DNA from: Verrucomicrobiota bacterium
GTDB lineage: Bacteria > Verrucomicrobiota > Verrucomicrobiia > CAIQCK01
Direction: 5' to 3'
NCBI GenBank assembly: GCA_016235595.1
Contig: JACRJX010000019.1
Coordinates: 1-64,000 of the forward strand
DNA length: 64,000 bases
The notes under the pieces are model-generated. The model saw only the letters and a list, made by a program, of their open reading frames with translations. It had not been told where the DNA came from and ran no database searches. The first letter of the stretch is position 1; every line of letters starts with the position of its first letter. This document shows, piece by piece, positions 18,808 through 27,051 of the stretch. Both the position numbers and the translations under genes were made by a program.

Positions 18808-21387
18808 ATGATCTCCACGCTGACAACCGGCCTGTCTGGATTGGACGAAGTCCTCAAGGGTGTGATGCCTGGCGATAACATCGTCTGGCAGGTGGAGACG
18901 ATCGCCGATTACAAAGCCCTGGTGGTGCCCTACGTGGAGGCAGCCCGTCGAACACGCCGCCGGTTGATCTATTTCCGGTTTGCCTCGCACGAGCAGTTGA
19001 TTTCCAACGACATCGGCGCAGAGATTCACCATCCCAACCCCGACCTGGGTTTTGAGAGTTTCGTCACGCAGGTGCACAGCGTCATCGAAGAAGCTGGCAA
19101 GGGTGCCATCTACGTCTTCGACTGTCTCTCGGAACTGGCCGCCAAATGGCAGTCGGACCAGTCGCTTGGCAACTTCTTCGTGCTGACGTGTCCGCGCCTC
19201 TACGATCTGGAGACGGTCACTTACTTTGCGCTGTATCGGAACTACCACGCGACCTATGGGTTGGCGCCGATCACCGCCACCACCCAGTTCCTGCTGGATG
19301 TCTTCCGCCACGAGGAACGCCTCTACATTCGCCCCATCAAGGTCCAGTATCGCTCGACCTCCGCCATGAACACGATTCACGTGTGGGAGGGCGACAAGTT
19401 CAAACCGATCACCAACAGCGCCATCATTGCAGAAATCCTCACTGCGGCCAGATGGCCCGGCTTGCGTGCGAGCGGCCGTCTCGGCTTTTGGAACCGGATC
19501 TTTGCCCAGGCCCAGAAAGCCCATGAGAGCTACAGGGCTGGTCATTGTCCGGCGGAGATCGAACAACAGGAGTTTGATCGTTTGAGCCACATGGTGCTGT
19601 CCCGGGATGAGACGATCCTGAAGCTGGCAACCAAATACCTGAAATTGGAAGACATTCTTGCCATCCGGGACCGCATGGTTGGCGTCGGCCTGATCGGCGG
19701 CAAGGCTGTGGGCATGCTGCTGGCCCGCGCCATCCTGAAGAAGACTGACCCGCGTTTTGACAAGCTGCTGGAAACGCATGATTCGTTCTACGTCGGGTCG
19801 GACGTGTTTTACACCTTCCTCGTGCGCAACGGTGTCTGGTGGATTCGCCAGAAGCAGCGCAACCCGGAAACCTTCCTCGAGGGTCTTGATGAGGCGCGGG
19901 CCATGATTCTTGGCGGCCGGTTTCCGGACTACACGGTGGAGCAATTTGTCGAGATGCTAGACTACTTCGGCGAGGCACCCTACATCGTGCGCTCCAGTTC
20001 GTTGTTGGAGGACAACTACGGCAACGCCTTCGCTGGAAAATACGAAAGCGTGTTCTGCGTCAACCAGGGCACGCGCGAACAGCGGCTCAATGCGCTGCTG
20101 GATACCCTGCGGCGCGTGTATGCCAGCACCATGAGCGAGAAGGCGTTGCGCTACCGCTTGCGGCGCGGGCTGCTGGACCAGGACGAGCAGATGGCGCTGT
20201 TGGTCATGCGCGTCTCTGGCTCGGCATACAATAACGCATTCTATCCCCAGATGGCCGGCGTCGGTTTCTCCTACAATCCGTATGTCTGGAACAAGGAGAT
20301 TGACCCCAAGGCCGGCGTCGTGCGGCTTGTTTTCGGGCTGGGCACGCGCGCCGTGGATCGGGCTGACGACGATTACACGCGCGTCGTGGCGCTTAACGCT
20401 CCGGAGAAACGGCCGGAAGGCAACTTTGACGAGGTCTGCGAATACTCCCAGCGCCGCGTGGACTACCTTGACATCGCCGCGAACCGCCTGGTCTCGAACT
20501 ATTTCTGCGACCTGGTTGAGGATGCCCCGGACCTGCCGCTGGACATGTTTACGAGCCCCGACGGCGACCGGGGAAACCGGGTGCTGACCTTCGACCGGCT
20601 GCTGAGACAGACCGACTTTGTCAAGGACCTGCGCGATGTTCTCCGCATCCTCGAAGATGCTTACCAGTATCCTGTGGACATCGAGTTCACGGCGAACTTC
20701 GTGGATGACCAGAACTACAAGATCAACCTTCTTCAGTGCCGTCCGTTGCAGGTGCAAGGCGTGGACCTGGTCAAACTGCCGAAGGCCAACATTCCCGCTG
20801 AAAGCCGGATTATTGAGGCACACGGGGCCGTGATCGGCCAGAGCCGTATTGTCAACATGGACCGCATCATCTACGTCGTGCCCGCGCTCTACGGCAAACT
20901 GCCCGTTGCGCAGCGCTATGAGGTGGCCCGGCTGATCGGCAGCATCAACCAAACACGCGCTGCCGGCTCCTCCCAGACGGTCATGCTGGTGGGGCCCGGC
21001 CGATGGGGCACCGCCAGCCCGGAACTCGGCATCCCCGTGAACTTTGCCGAAATCAACCGCGTCACCGTGTTGTGCGAAATCGTTGCGATGCGCGAGAACC
21101 TGATTCCGGACGTGTCGCTGGGAACCCACTTCCTCAATGAACTGGTCGAGATGAACACGCTCTACCTCGCCCTCTTCCCGCAGCAATCCCGCAATCATCT
21201 CAACGAGGGTTTCTTCCTCAACGCGCCCAACCGGCTGCTGGACCTGGTTCCCCAAGCCGTTCAATGGAAGGAACTGGTGCGCGTGATCAACGCCGCTGAT
21301 TTGCCGAAGGAACAGCAAACGATTACCGTCCGCGCCGACGCCCTCGAACAGCGTGTTGTCGTTTACTGGCAGCCCGCAGCGCAATAA
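18808..21387 (+). CDS. KaiC/RecA-like domain fused to a PEP-synthase-type ATP-grasp domain
   Basis: 859 aa with an unusual build. Residues about 1-225 align by eye with KaiC/RadA-type ATPases (GLSGLDEVLKGVMPGDNI; RLIYFRFASHEQL), but the P-loop GxxxxGKT is replaced by ETIADYKAL, so this domain probably does not hydrolyse ATP. Residues about 290-650 form a complete PPDK/PEP-synthase N-terminal ATP-grasp domain: GLIGGKAVGM (near 295), the VRSSSLLEDN(YG)NAFAG motif (394-410), and LLQCRPLQ (641-648). The phosphohistidine swivel domain and the PEP-binding barrel are absent, so it cannot be a PEP synthase. A good Shine-Dalgarno (GAGAGGA) precedes the ATG. It is flanked by a terminator upstream and has no operon partner. 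Function unknown. Confidence 0.85.
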   Translation: MISTLTTGLSGLDEVLKGVMPGDNIVWQVETIADYKALVVPYVEAARRTRRRLIYFRFASHEQLISNDIGAEIHHPNPDLGFESFVTQVHSVIEEAGKGAIYVFDCLSELAAKWQSDQSLGNFFVLTCPRLYDLETVTYFALYRNYHATYGLAPITATTQFLLDVFRHEERLYIRPIKVQYRSTSAMNTIHVWEGDKFKPITNSAIIAEILTAARWPGLRASGRLGFWNRIFAQAQKAHESYRAGHCPAEIEQQEFDRLSHMVLSRDETILKLATKYLKLEDILAIRDRMVGVGLIGGKAVGMLLARAILKKTDPRFDKLLETHDSFYVGSDVFYTFLVRNGVWWIRQKQRNPETFLEGLDEARAMILGGRFPDYTVEQFVEMLDYFGEAPYIVRSSSLLEDNYGNAFAGKYESVFCVNQGTREQRLNALLDTLRRVYASTMSEKALRYRLRRGLLDQDEQMALLVMRVSGSAYNNAFYPQMAGVGFSYNPYVWNKEIDPKAGVVRLVFGLGTRAVDRADDDYTRVVALNAPEKRPEGNFDEVCEYSQRRVDYLDIAANRLVSNYFCDLVEDAPDLPLDMFTSPDGDRGNRVLTFDRLLRQTDFVKDLRDVLRILEDAYQYPVDIEFTANFVDDQNYKINLLQCRPLQVQGVDLVKLPKANIPAESRIIEAHGAVIGQSRIVNMDRIIYVVPALYGKLPVAQRYEVARLIGSINQTRAAGSSQTVMLVGPGRWGTASPELGIPVNFAEINRVTVLCEIVAMRENLIPDVSLGTHFLNELVEMNTLYLALFPQQSRNHLNEGFFLNAPNRLLDLVPQAVQWKELVRVINAADLPKEQQTITVRADALEQRVVVYWQPAAQ

Positions 21388-21675
21388 ACGACGAGCGGAT
21401 CTAGTCTGGCTTCAGGATTGACCCTACGGACCGGCTTTTTTCGTCCCGCGCGAAACTTTTTCCCTGCCCCGGCGTTTCACATTTAACGCGGGGCCGGGGT
21501 CACAGGCCGCTCCCGCGGCCATTCCTCCTTCGTGACCCCACCCCGCGGTAACGCCCTTCCACCTTGTTGCTGACGCGTCCCTTGCCTGTGCGACGTGCGA
21601 AGGGAAGGGGACGGCTGCGTTGATTGTGCGAAATTCCCGGGACTGTCCCCGAGGGCCGTTCTGCGACTGCTGCCA
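21388..21675. other. Convergent intergenic region with GC-rich repeat-like sequence
   Basis: This 288-base stretch between two convergent genes has no gene I can support. It contains short inverted repeats, such as GGCCGC(TCCC)GCGGCC near 21503-21518, and segments near 21600-21665 that resemble dispersed intergenic repeats (GGGAAGGGGAC, CCGGGACTGTCCCCGAG). A T-run at 21435-21440 follows the plus-strand gene without a clear stem. Confidence 0.4.
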
Positions 21676-22296
21676 TCAGTCCAAGGCATACGGGAAACTG
21701 CTGACTTGCTTCCATCGCCCATCCACAAATTGGTACAGATAAAAAGCAAACCTGTCGCCGAGAAGCGCCTGGCGTCCGTCGCGGCTAAAGCCAACCCGCG
21801 ACAGACCGAACACGGATTTCCGGCTGTTGGCCTCATCGCTAACGATGAGGATTGTTCTTCCAGAAGCAGTTGCGAGCCGTCCCAGTGGCAACTCGCGCCA
21901 AATTTTGTCCCGCGAAATCAAGGAGTCATGCGTTTCTTTTTGCAGTGAGGGCAGGAATCTTTTCATTAGGGGATCGTCAAACGGAAAATCGAGAAGGGCT
22001 ACGCCGCCCAAACGATAGTGCAGCTTCAGAGGTGACGTTTTGTCTGACCACCTGGCTATCGAATTGCTTTGGATCGAAATCATTTTCGGGTCCAACGTGA
22101 GCTTCATATTTCGCTGGTTCCACTCGAAGTTTCCAGCGATGCGGTCATCAAAGTATTGGCCGTAGATGATCCGTTCCGTTTGCTCGATGGTCTGAGCGCT
22201 CTCGGTCGTTGCAGGCTTTTCGCCCGCCCAAGCCGTTCCGCCTGCCACTGCCCACAGCATTGACAACAGCAGCAGGTTTCGGCTGATCGTCTTCAT
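21676..22296 (-). CDS. Secreted protein of unknown function
   Basis: A 206-aa protein with a clear signal peptide (MKTISRNLLLLSMLWAVAGG, cut after TAWA near residue 24). The mature part is rich in beta-type sequence and ends in a tryptophan/tyrosine-rich segment (FAFYLYQFVDGRWKQVS). I do not recognise a domain. It lies 27 bases downstream of the small membrane protein gene at 22324-22686 on the same strand, so the two probably form a pair acting at the envelope. Confidence 0.75.
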   Translation of the reverse strand: MKTISRNLLLLSMLWAVAGGTAWAGEKPATTESAQTIEQTERIIYGQYFDDRIAGNFEWNQRNMKLTLDPKMISIQSNSIARWSDKTSPLKLHYRLGGVALLDFPFDDPLMKRFLPSLQKETHDSLISRDKIWRELPLGRLATASGRTILIVSDEANSRKSVFGLSRVGFSRDGRQALLGDRFAFYLYQFVDGRWKQVSSFPYALD

Positions 22297-22323
22297 GCTT
22301 TCCTCATTCCTTTCGCGTCTGGC

Positions 22324-22686
22324 CTATTCGAAGAAGGCGTATGTGAATGGAACAGGCACACATAAGATGACGAGGGTCAACATGACGGCCAGCGCGATAT
22401 AATTCGCGCGAATAGACTTACGGGCAAGGAGACGGTGTTGCCAGCGCGCGGCGATGATGGCCAAAGCAACGCTCGGGAGCAGTGTGACAAAGAGTAAGAC
22501 AATAGCAGGAACGTCAGAGAGGTCCGGCGGTCTCAAAACAGTGTGAAACAGGACGGCACACATAGGCGCGAATAGACAGAACGCGTACCAGAAGATTAGC
22601 CATGCAGACAAGCCCCACAAGACAACTCTGAGCCACCTTGGACGTGTATCTCGGTTCACACTGCTTGAATTCGTTGCCTCATTCAT
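22324..22686 (-). CDS. Small membrane protein of unknown function
   Basis: About 120 aa from the ATG at 22686. Three hydrophobic stretches are visible: about residues 23-45 (LWGLSAWLIFWYAFCLFAPM), 60-80 (VPAIVLLFVTLLPSVALAII) and 95-115 (ALAVMLTLVILCVPVPF). A polar N-terminus and a short basic loop (RWQHRLLARK) suggest an inner-membrane topology. No family is recognised. Upstream in-frame ATGs at 22713 and 22758 would add an arginine-rich leader and are less likely. It is paired with the secreted protein just downstream. Confidence 0.7.
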   Translation of the reverse strand: MNEATNSSSVNRDTRPRWLRVVLWGLSAWLIFWYAFCLFAPMCAVLFHTVLRPPDLSDVPAIVLLFVTLLPSVALAIIAARWQHRLLARKSIRANYIALAVMLTLVILCVPVPFTYAFFE

Positions 22687-23034
22687 TTCTTTCGCGCCCT
22701 GCTTCAGGATCATTCTCCGCCTGCCGCTGCACCATGTAAAGCGCGTGTTGGAGGCCACGTCCCCGGCGTAACGCGTTGATCAGTTCGTTGATTTTGCCCG
22801 CATCGGCAGGCGTTGGGTAGGACGAAGCGTCCCGCTGAGCCGCAACGGAAGGATAGGGCGGGGGACGGCTCAGCGGGACGCTTCGCCCTACCAAGGCAGA
22901 CGCGTGGGGAATAAGAAAGACTGCCGTGACCGACAGCCTTGGCTGGATCGTGTTGGAAGCCGGCGCGGCGTGTGCTGCCAAGTCCTTCCGTGCATTCCGT
23001 GGTTCCACTGACCCGGACTGCCGATTACTGACGG
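22687..23034. other. Intergenic region (348 bases) carrying one palindromic repeat
   Basis: Between ruvB (minus, stops at 23035) and the small membrane protein gene. It contains the long inverted repeat at 22816-22892, listed separately, and otherwise no gene-like feature or clear terminator. Confidence 0.5.
22816..22892. repeat. Long palindromic REP-like element
   Basis: Two 27-base arms (22816-22842 and 22866-22892) are reverse complements with one mismatch, separated by 23 bases. Each arm starts GGTAGG and contains GCGTCCCGCTGAGCCG. The outward GTAGG...CCTAC ends and GC-rich arms match the style of the elements at 53222-53364. It would form a very stable hairpin in RNA or single-stranded DNA. 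Confidence 0.88.
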
Positions 23035-24054
23035 TCAGAACAGTTCGCTCTGGGACTTGCCGGTGCGCTTGACGCCGAGCTTCTTGTAGGTCAGCTCGGT
23101 GGCTACGCGGCCCTGCGGGGTGCGCTGGAGGTAGCCTTCCTGGATCAGGAACGGCTCATAGACTTCCTCGATCGTGCCCGGCTCCTCTCCGACCGCGACG
23201 GCGATGGTGCTCACGCCGACGGGACCGCCCCGATACTTGTGAACGATGGCTTCGAGCAGGCGCTTGTCCATGTCGTCGAGGCCGTGTTCGTCAATGTCCA
23301 GCATCGCCAGCGCCTTGTCGGCAATCGGCGCGGTGATGTGGCCGTCGGCGCGGACTTGCGCGTAGTCGCGGACGCGCCGGAGGAGATTGTTACAGAGGCG
23401 CGGAGTGCCGCGCGAGCGGCGGGCGATCTCCAGCGCGCCGGGGTTGTCTATCTCGACGCCCAGGATGCGCGCTGAGCGAAGGCAGATTTGTTGAAGGTCC
23501 GCCGCCACGTAGTAATCCAGCCGGTCGGTGATTTCGAAGCGGCTGCGCAACGGCGCGGTGAGCAGGCCGCTGCGCGTGGTCGCGCCGATGAGCGTGAAAC
23601 GGGGCAGGTTCAACCGCACGCTGCGCGCGCTCGGCCCTTGGTCAATGACGATGTCCAGCCGGTAATCCTCCATCGCCGGGTAGAGGTATTCCTCGACTTG
23701 CGCCGGCAGCCGGTGAATCTCGTCTATGAAAAGCACGTCGCCCCGTTCAAGCTTGGTGAGCAGACCTGCCAAATCTCCCGCGCGCTCGATGGTCGGGCCG
23801 CTGGTGACGACGATGTTGCTGCCCATCATCCGGGCGATGATGTGCGCGAGCGTGGTCTTGCCCAATCCCGGCGGACCGCTGAGTAGGATATGGCCGACCG
23901 GCTCGGTGCGTTGCTTCGCCGCCTCCACGGCCAGTTCGAGCCGCTCCTTCACCTTGGCCTGGCCGATGTAGGAGGAAAAATCCTGCGGGCGCAGCGTCAG
24001 TTCAAACGCCTTGTCCGGGTGTTGGATGCTTTCAGTGACAAACCGTTCGGCCAT
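23035..24054 (-). CDS. ruvB: Holliday junction branch-migration helicase RuvB
   Basis: AAA+ motor of the RuvAB branch-migration complex, 339 aa. The family start [16 protein letters not shown], Walker [14 protein letters not shown], Walker [11 protein letters not shown], sensor-1 LIGATTRSG, the [15 protein letters not shown] arginine-finger region and the winged-helix end ([17 protein letters not shown]) are complete. ATG 24054 is preferred over an upstream in-frame start at 24093, which would add basic residues outside the family. It is last in the yebC-ruvC-ruvA-ruvB run. Confidence 0.97.
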   Translation of the reverse strand: MAERFVTESIQHPDKAFELTLRPQDFSSYIGQAKVKERLELAVEAAKQRTEPVGHILLSGPPGLGKTTLAHIIARMMGSNIVVTSGPTIERAGDLAGLLTKLERGDVLFIDEIHRLPAQVEEYLYPAMEDYRLDIVIDQGPSARSVRLNLPRFTLIGATTRSGLLTAPLRSRFEITDRLDYYVAADLQQICLRSARILGVEIDNPGALEIARRSRGTPRLCNNLLRRVRDYAQVRADGHITAPIADKALAMLDIDEHGLDDMDKRLLEAIVHKYRGGPVGVSTIAVAVGEEPGTIEEVYEPFLIQEGYLQRTPQGRVATELTYKKLGVKRTGKSQSELF

Positions 24055-24099
24055 GCAGCGAGAATGCGGAACGCGCCGGACGCGAGCAAGCAAAAAGCC

Positions 24100-24699
24100 T
24101 TAGGCCGACTTCAATGCCTGGCGGACAATCTCCTCCACGGTGGCGGTAGCGGCCAGCCTGGCAGTGGCGGCGTGGACGGCTTTGTGGGCTTCGAGTTGTT
24201 TGTAGCCCAGCGAAACCATCGCGAGAATGGCATCGTTCAGCTTCTGGTCCTCGGCCGTGAGCGCATGTTTCGCCGCGGCGGCTTCGGTGGCGCCAATGGC
24301 TCCAATCTTGTCGCGAAGCTCGACGCACAGCCGCTCGGCGGTCTTCGCCCCGACGCCTTTGATGTGCGAGAGCGACTTGATGTCGTTGCTGACGATGGCG
24401 CCCTTGAGCGCGACGGCTGACATGCCGCCGAGCAACGTGAGCGCAATCTTCGGTCCGATGCCACTGACGCTCAGCAGCAGCTTGAACAGCTCGCGCTCGG
24501 TCTCGGTCATGAAGCCATAGAGCAGGTGTGCGTCCTCGCGGACGTGAAGGTAGGTCAGGATGCGCACGTCGCCGCCGGGGGAGGGGAGCTTGTCGAAGCT
24601 GGAGAGCGGGATGGCGGCTTCATAGCCGACGCCGTTGCAGTCCACGACGACGTGCGTGGGCGACGCAGTAACCAGTTTGCCTCGGAGAAACGAAATCAT
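24100..24699 (-). CDS. ruvA: Holliday junction DNA-binding protein RuvA
   Basis: Tetrameric junction-recognition subunit of RuvAB, 199 aa. It has an N-terminal OB fold (MISFLRGKLV, LTYLHVREDAHLLYGF), tandem helix-hairpin-helix DNA-binding motifs (VSGIGPKIALTLL and IKGVGAKTAERL) and a C-terminal three-helix RuvB-contact domain (DAILAMVSLGY). It starts 3 bases after the ruvC stop and lies 45 bases before ruvB. Confidence 0.97.
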   Translation of the reverse strand: MISFLRGKLVTASPTHVVVDCNGVGYEAAIPLSSFDKLPSPGGDVRILTYLHVREDAHLLYGFMTETERELFKLLLSVSGIGPKIALTLLGGMSAVALKGAIVSNDIKSLSHIKGVGAKTAERLCVELRDKIGAIGATEAAAAKHALTAEDQKLNDAILAMVSLGYKQLEAHKAVHAATARLAATATVEEIVRQALKSA

Positions 24700-24702
24700 G
24701 GT

Positions 24703-25200
24703 CTAAATCTGTTTCGGCGGCTCGATAACGATGCCACGCTGATTCTGCGCGTGACAGATGGCCAACGCAAGCGCATCGGCGGCGTCGGGCGGCGGAACCT
24801 CCGCCATGCCCAGCAACGCCCTCACCATGCGCCCAACCTGCAGCTTGCCCGCCGCGCCCAAGCCGGTGACCACAGCCTTCACCTTGCGCGGCGCGTATTC
24901 GTAGATCGGCAAGCCCGCCGCCGCCGCCGCGAGCACCGCCGCGCCGCGTGCATGGCCCATGATGATCGCGACACGGGTGGATTGGACGTAGATGATGCTC
25001 TCGATGGCGACCACCTCCGGACGCTCACGGGCGATGACATCGCGGAGTGTGTCGTGGATGCGTAGCAGGCACTGCGATTGCCGCAAGCCGGCCCCGTTCT
25101 TGATCTCGCCGAAGGCCAGTCCGCGCATCTCGTTGCCGGCCGCCTCAATGACACCGTAACCGGTTGAACGCAGGGAGGGATCTACGCCGAGAATCCTCAT
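24703..25200 (-). CDS. ruvC: Holliday junction resolvase RuvC
   Basis: Crossover-junction endonuclease, 165 aa. The four acidic active-site positions are preserved: GVDPSLRSTGYG at the N-terminus, VAIESI in the middle, and the C-terminal DAADALALAICH pair. It cleaves junctions processed by RuvAB. It is separated from yebC upstream by a roughly 100-base periodic repeat and tightly linked to ruvA downstream (3 bases). Confidence 0.97.
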   Translation of the reverse strand: MRILGVDPSLRSTGYGVIEAAGNEMRGLAFGEIKNGAGLRQSQCLLRIHDTLRDVIARERPEVVAIESIIYVQSTRVAIIMGHARGAAVLAAAAAGLPIYEYAPRKVKAVVTGLGAAGKLQVGRMVRALLGMAEVPPPDAADALALAICHAQNQRGIVIEPPKQI

Positions 25201-25304
25201 CGAAATATTGGAATGTTGGAGTATTGAAGTGTTGGAACGTTGAGAAGACGATTTGATGCGGTTCCCATTGCTCCACTACTCCACCACTCCATTACTCCGC
25301 TTCC
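25201..25304. repeat. Imperfect palindrome with 8-base periodic arms (yebC-ruvC gap)
   Basis: The complete gap between yebC and ruvC is repeat sequence. The left arm (about 25205-25246) consists of 8-base units TATTGGAA, TGTTGGAG, TATTGAAG, TGTTGGAA, CGTTGAGA. The right arm (about 25264-25304) consists of ATTGCTCC, ACTACTCC, ACCACTCC, ATTACTCC. The arms are approximately complementary, with about 17 bases between them. It shares its unit with the element at 39276-39401. Confidence 0.85.
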
Positions 25305-26054
25305 TCACTCTGCCGCTTTGGCCAGAATGTCTTCCGGTATGTCGAAGTTGGCGTAAACGTTCTGCACGTCGTCGTGGTCCTCGAGTTCGCCCACCAGCCG
25401 CAGCACCGTGCGCGCGGTTCCTTCGTCGGAAATCGGCACCGGGTTCAGCGGCAGGGACGCCACCTCGGCCGAGTCAGGCTTGATGTTTTTTCCATCGAGC
25501 GCTTTCTGGACCGCTTCGAAGTGCGCGGGGTCGCAGGTGATCTCGTAACCTGAGTCGGTCGTGGTCATGTCCTCCGCGCCGGCGTCGAGCGCAAGAGTCA
25601 TCAATTCGTCCTCGCTGATTTTAGCCTTGTCCACAACGAACTGGCCGCGGCGATGGAAGAGATGCTTCACCGCGCCGCCGCCGAGATGGCCGCCGTTGCG
25701 GGTAAAGACGTTCCGGATTTCCGCCGAGGTGCGGTTCTTGTTGTCGGTCAGCAGTTCGACAATCAATGCTACGCCGCCGGGCGCAAACCCCTCGTAAGTG
25801 ATCTCCTCGTAAACGACACCGGGTAGTTCGCCGGTGCCGCGCTTGATGGCGCGATCAATGTTGTCCGACGGCATGTTCACCGACCGGGCCTTGAGCAACA
25901 CCGTGCGCAAGCGCGGGTTCATGCCGGTATCGCCGCCGCCTTGCTTGGCTGCAACAATGATTTCCTTGGCGAGCTTGGAAAAAATCTGCCCGCGTTTCGC
26001 GTCGAGCGCGCCTTTCTTGTGGCGAATCGTCGCCCACTTGCTGTGGCCTGACAT
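25305..26054 (-). CDS. yebC: YebC/PmpR-family regulatory protein
   Basis: YebC/TACO1-type protein, 249 aa. Family members act as DNA-binding regulators or as translation factors easing ribosome stalling at prolines. The hallmark N-terminus MSGHSKWATIRHKKG, KRGQIFSKLAKEI, the GGDTGMNPRLR motif and the central YEGFAPGGVALIVE(L) are present. ATG 26054 has a good Shine-Dalgarno (AAAGGA). A 60-residue upstream extension lacks homology to the family. It precedes ruvCAB, a very common order. Confidence 0.96.
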   Translation of the reverse strand: MSGHSKWATIRHKKGALDAKRGQIFSKLAKEIIVAAKQGGGDTGMNPRLRTVLLKARSVNMPSDNIDRAIKRGTGELPGVVYEEITYEGFAPGGVALIVELLTDNKNRTSAEIRNVFTRNGGHLGGGAVKHLFHRRGQFVVDKAKISEDELMTLALDAGAEDMTTTDSGYEITCDPAHFEAVQKALDGKNIKPDSAEVASLPLNPVPISDEGTARTVLRLVGELEDHDDVQNVYANFDIPEDILAKAAE

Positions 26055-26372
26055 AGTTCGTCTGTCCTTTCCGGTAAAAACCTGATCCGTCGTTCCGGCG
26101 CCGACTACGGCTCCGGCGCGGATGTTTCTAGCCGCTTGCCCGCTGTTGGGGAAGCTCAAATTACGGCTCGCGCAAAAATGCAGGATGCCCGTGTCTCTTT
26201 GCATTTGCAATGACGATGCACGATGCGACTGCAATTCGCTCCCTCACGCTTCGCGGAGCCGGCGACGCTCAACCAGCGGATTTTCCGCAGGAATCCGCGT
26301 AAAACGCAGGCCGCGAGCGGATCAGCTCCCAGTCACTACAGGCTTGGCACGCCAACTGCCTCTTCTAGTTCC
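26055..26372. other. Divergent intergenic region (318 bases)
   Basis: Lies between yebC (minus) and the CTERM-sorted protein (plus). Near 26171-26210 there is a loose inverted repeat, GCAAAAATGCA ... TGCATTTGC. The sigma-54-like promoter at 26344-26360 is listed separately. No gene is supported here. Confidence 0.5.
26344..26360 (+). promoter_or_regulatory. Candidate sigma-54 (-24/-12) promoter
   Basis: TTGGCACGCCAACTGCC fits the RpoN consensus TGGCACG-N4-TTGC with one mismatch, and the GG and GC doublets have the required spacing. Transcription would start near 26370, giving a nearly leaderless message for ATG 26373, or an 11-base leader for ATG 26382. That short distance is the main doubt. 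PEP-CTERM genes in several bacteria are known to be under PrsK/PrsR-RpoN control, which makes the match more believable. Confidence 0.5.
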
Positions 26373-26918
26373 ATGCATGCGATGATTAAGAAACTCACTG
26401 TTACAACGTTGCTGGCTTTGAGTCTGGCTGCCATTCCAGCCGGCGCCATACCGATCAACATCACGATGCTCGGCGACCATTCCGTGGCCGCTGTTCCCAA
26501 GAGTGCCTTGGGCAATTTTGGTGACAGCACGGTCTTCAACTGGCTGCAGAATGACGTCACTGCTTACAACACCGCTTTCGGCACGAGCTATTCCACTCCA
26601 ATCGCCAATCCGGACGGCTCGCCATTGTCGAAAGTGGAAACATATTTTGGCCCCAGAAGCGTCACACTGACGGTGGCGAGTCAGGAATACGTGTTCTTGC
26701 ATTGGGGCGGCAAGAATGGCGGCTACGCGCAAGCATACTATAACGACGGTAATGATGCGAGTTACACTTTTGGCGCGCCGAGTGGTTCGGGAGTCGGTGG
26801 ACTTTCGTTCTACTCCACCTATGGCTCAAGTGGTGGCGGCTCGGTTCCGGAAGGTGGCATCACCATCGGTCTGTTGGGCATGGCGATGGGTGGGTTGGTG
26901 TTGCTGAGGAAACCATAA
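26373..26918 (+). CDS. Secreted protein with VPEGG-type C-terminal sorting signal (PEP-CTERM/VPDSG-CTERM class)
   Basis: About 181 aa. A signal peptide (IKKLTVTTLLALSLAAIPAGA) is followed by a Thr/Ser/Gly-rich exported domain of unknown fold containing SQEYVFLHWGGKNGGY. A Gly/Ser spacer leads to a tripartite C-terminus: motif VPEGG, a hydrophobic helix (ITIGLLGMAMGGLVLL) and the basic end RKP. This resembles the VPDSG-CTERM signal of Verrucomicrobia, recognised by exosortase-like transpeptidases. The protein is therefore likely exported, cleaved and retained at the surface or in extracellular polymer. ATG 26373 or 26382 could be the start. No neighbour is functionally linked. Confidence 0.82.
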   Translation: MHAMIKKLTVTTLLALSLAAIPAGAIPINITMLGDHSVAAVPKSALGNFGDSTVFNWLQNDVTAYNTAFGTSYSTPIANPDGSPLSKVETYFGPRSVTLTVASQEYVFLHWGGKNGGYAQAYYNDGNDASYTFGAPSGSGVGGLSFYSTYGSSGGGSVPEGGITIGLLGMAMGGLVLLRKP

Positions 26919-26950
26919 AGCTGTTCGCGCGGCTTGGTACGCTTTAGATC

Positions 26951-26986
26951 ATACGCCGGCAGAGAATCTGTCGGCGTATTCTTTTT
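26951..26986 (+). terminator. Rho-independent terminator after the CTERM protein gene
   Basis: A 13-bp stem, ATACGCCGGCAGA / TCTGTCGGCGTAT, with one G-T pair and a GAA loop, followed by TCTTTTT. It begins 32 bases after the stop codon at 26918. Confidence 0.85.
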
Positions 26987-27051
26987 CGGCCAGAGAACCC
27001 GGCTGTTTGCCACAACACACCACCTCTCTCCAGTTTTTCCGATCTGGCTGG

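Noticed and set aside
25201..25304. Possible CRISPR-like array
   Set aside because: Units are 7-9 bases without unique spacers and arms are mutually complementary, so this is a palindromic periodic repeat, not CRISPR.
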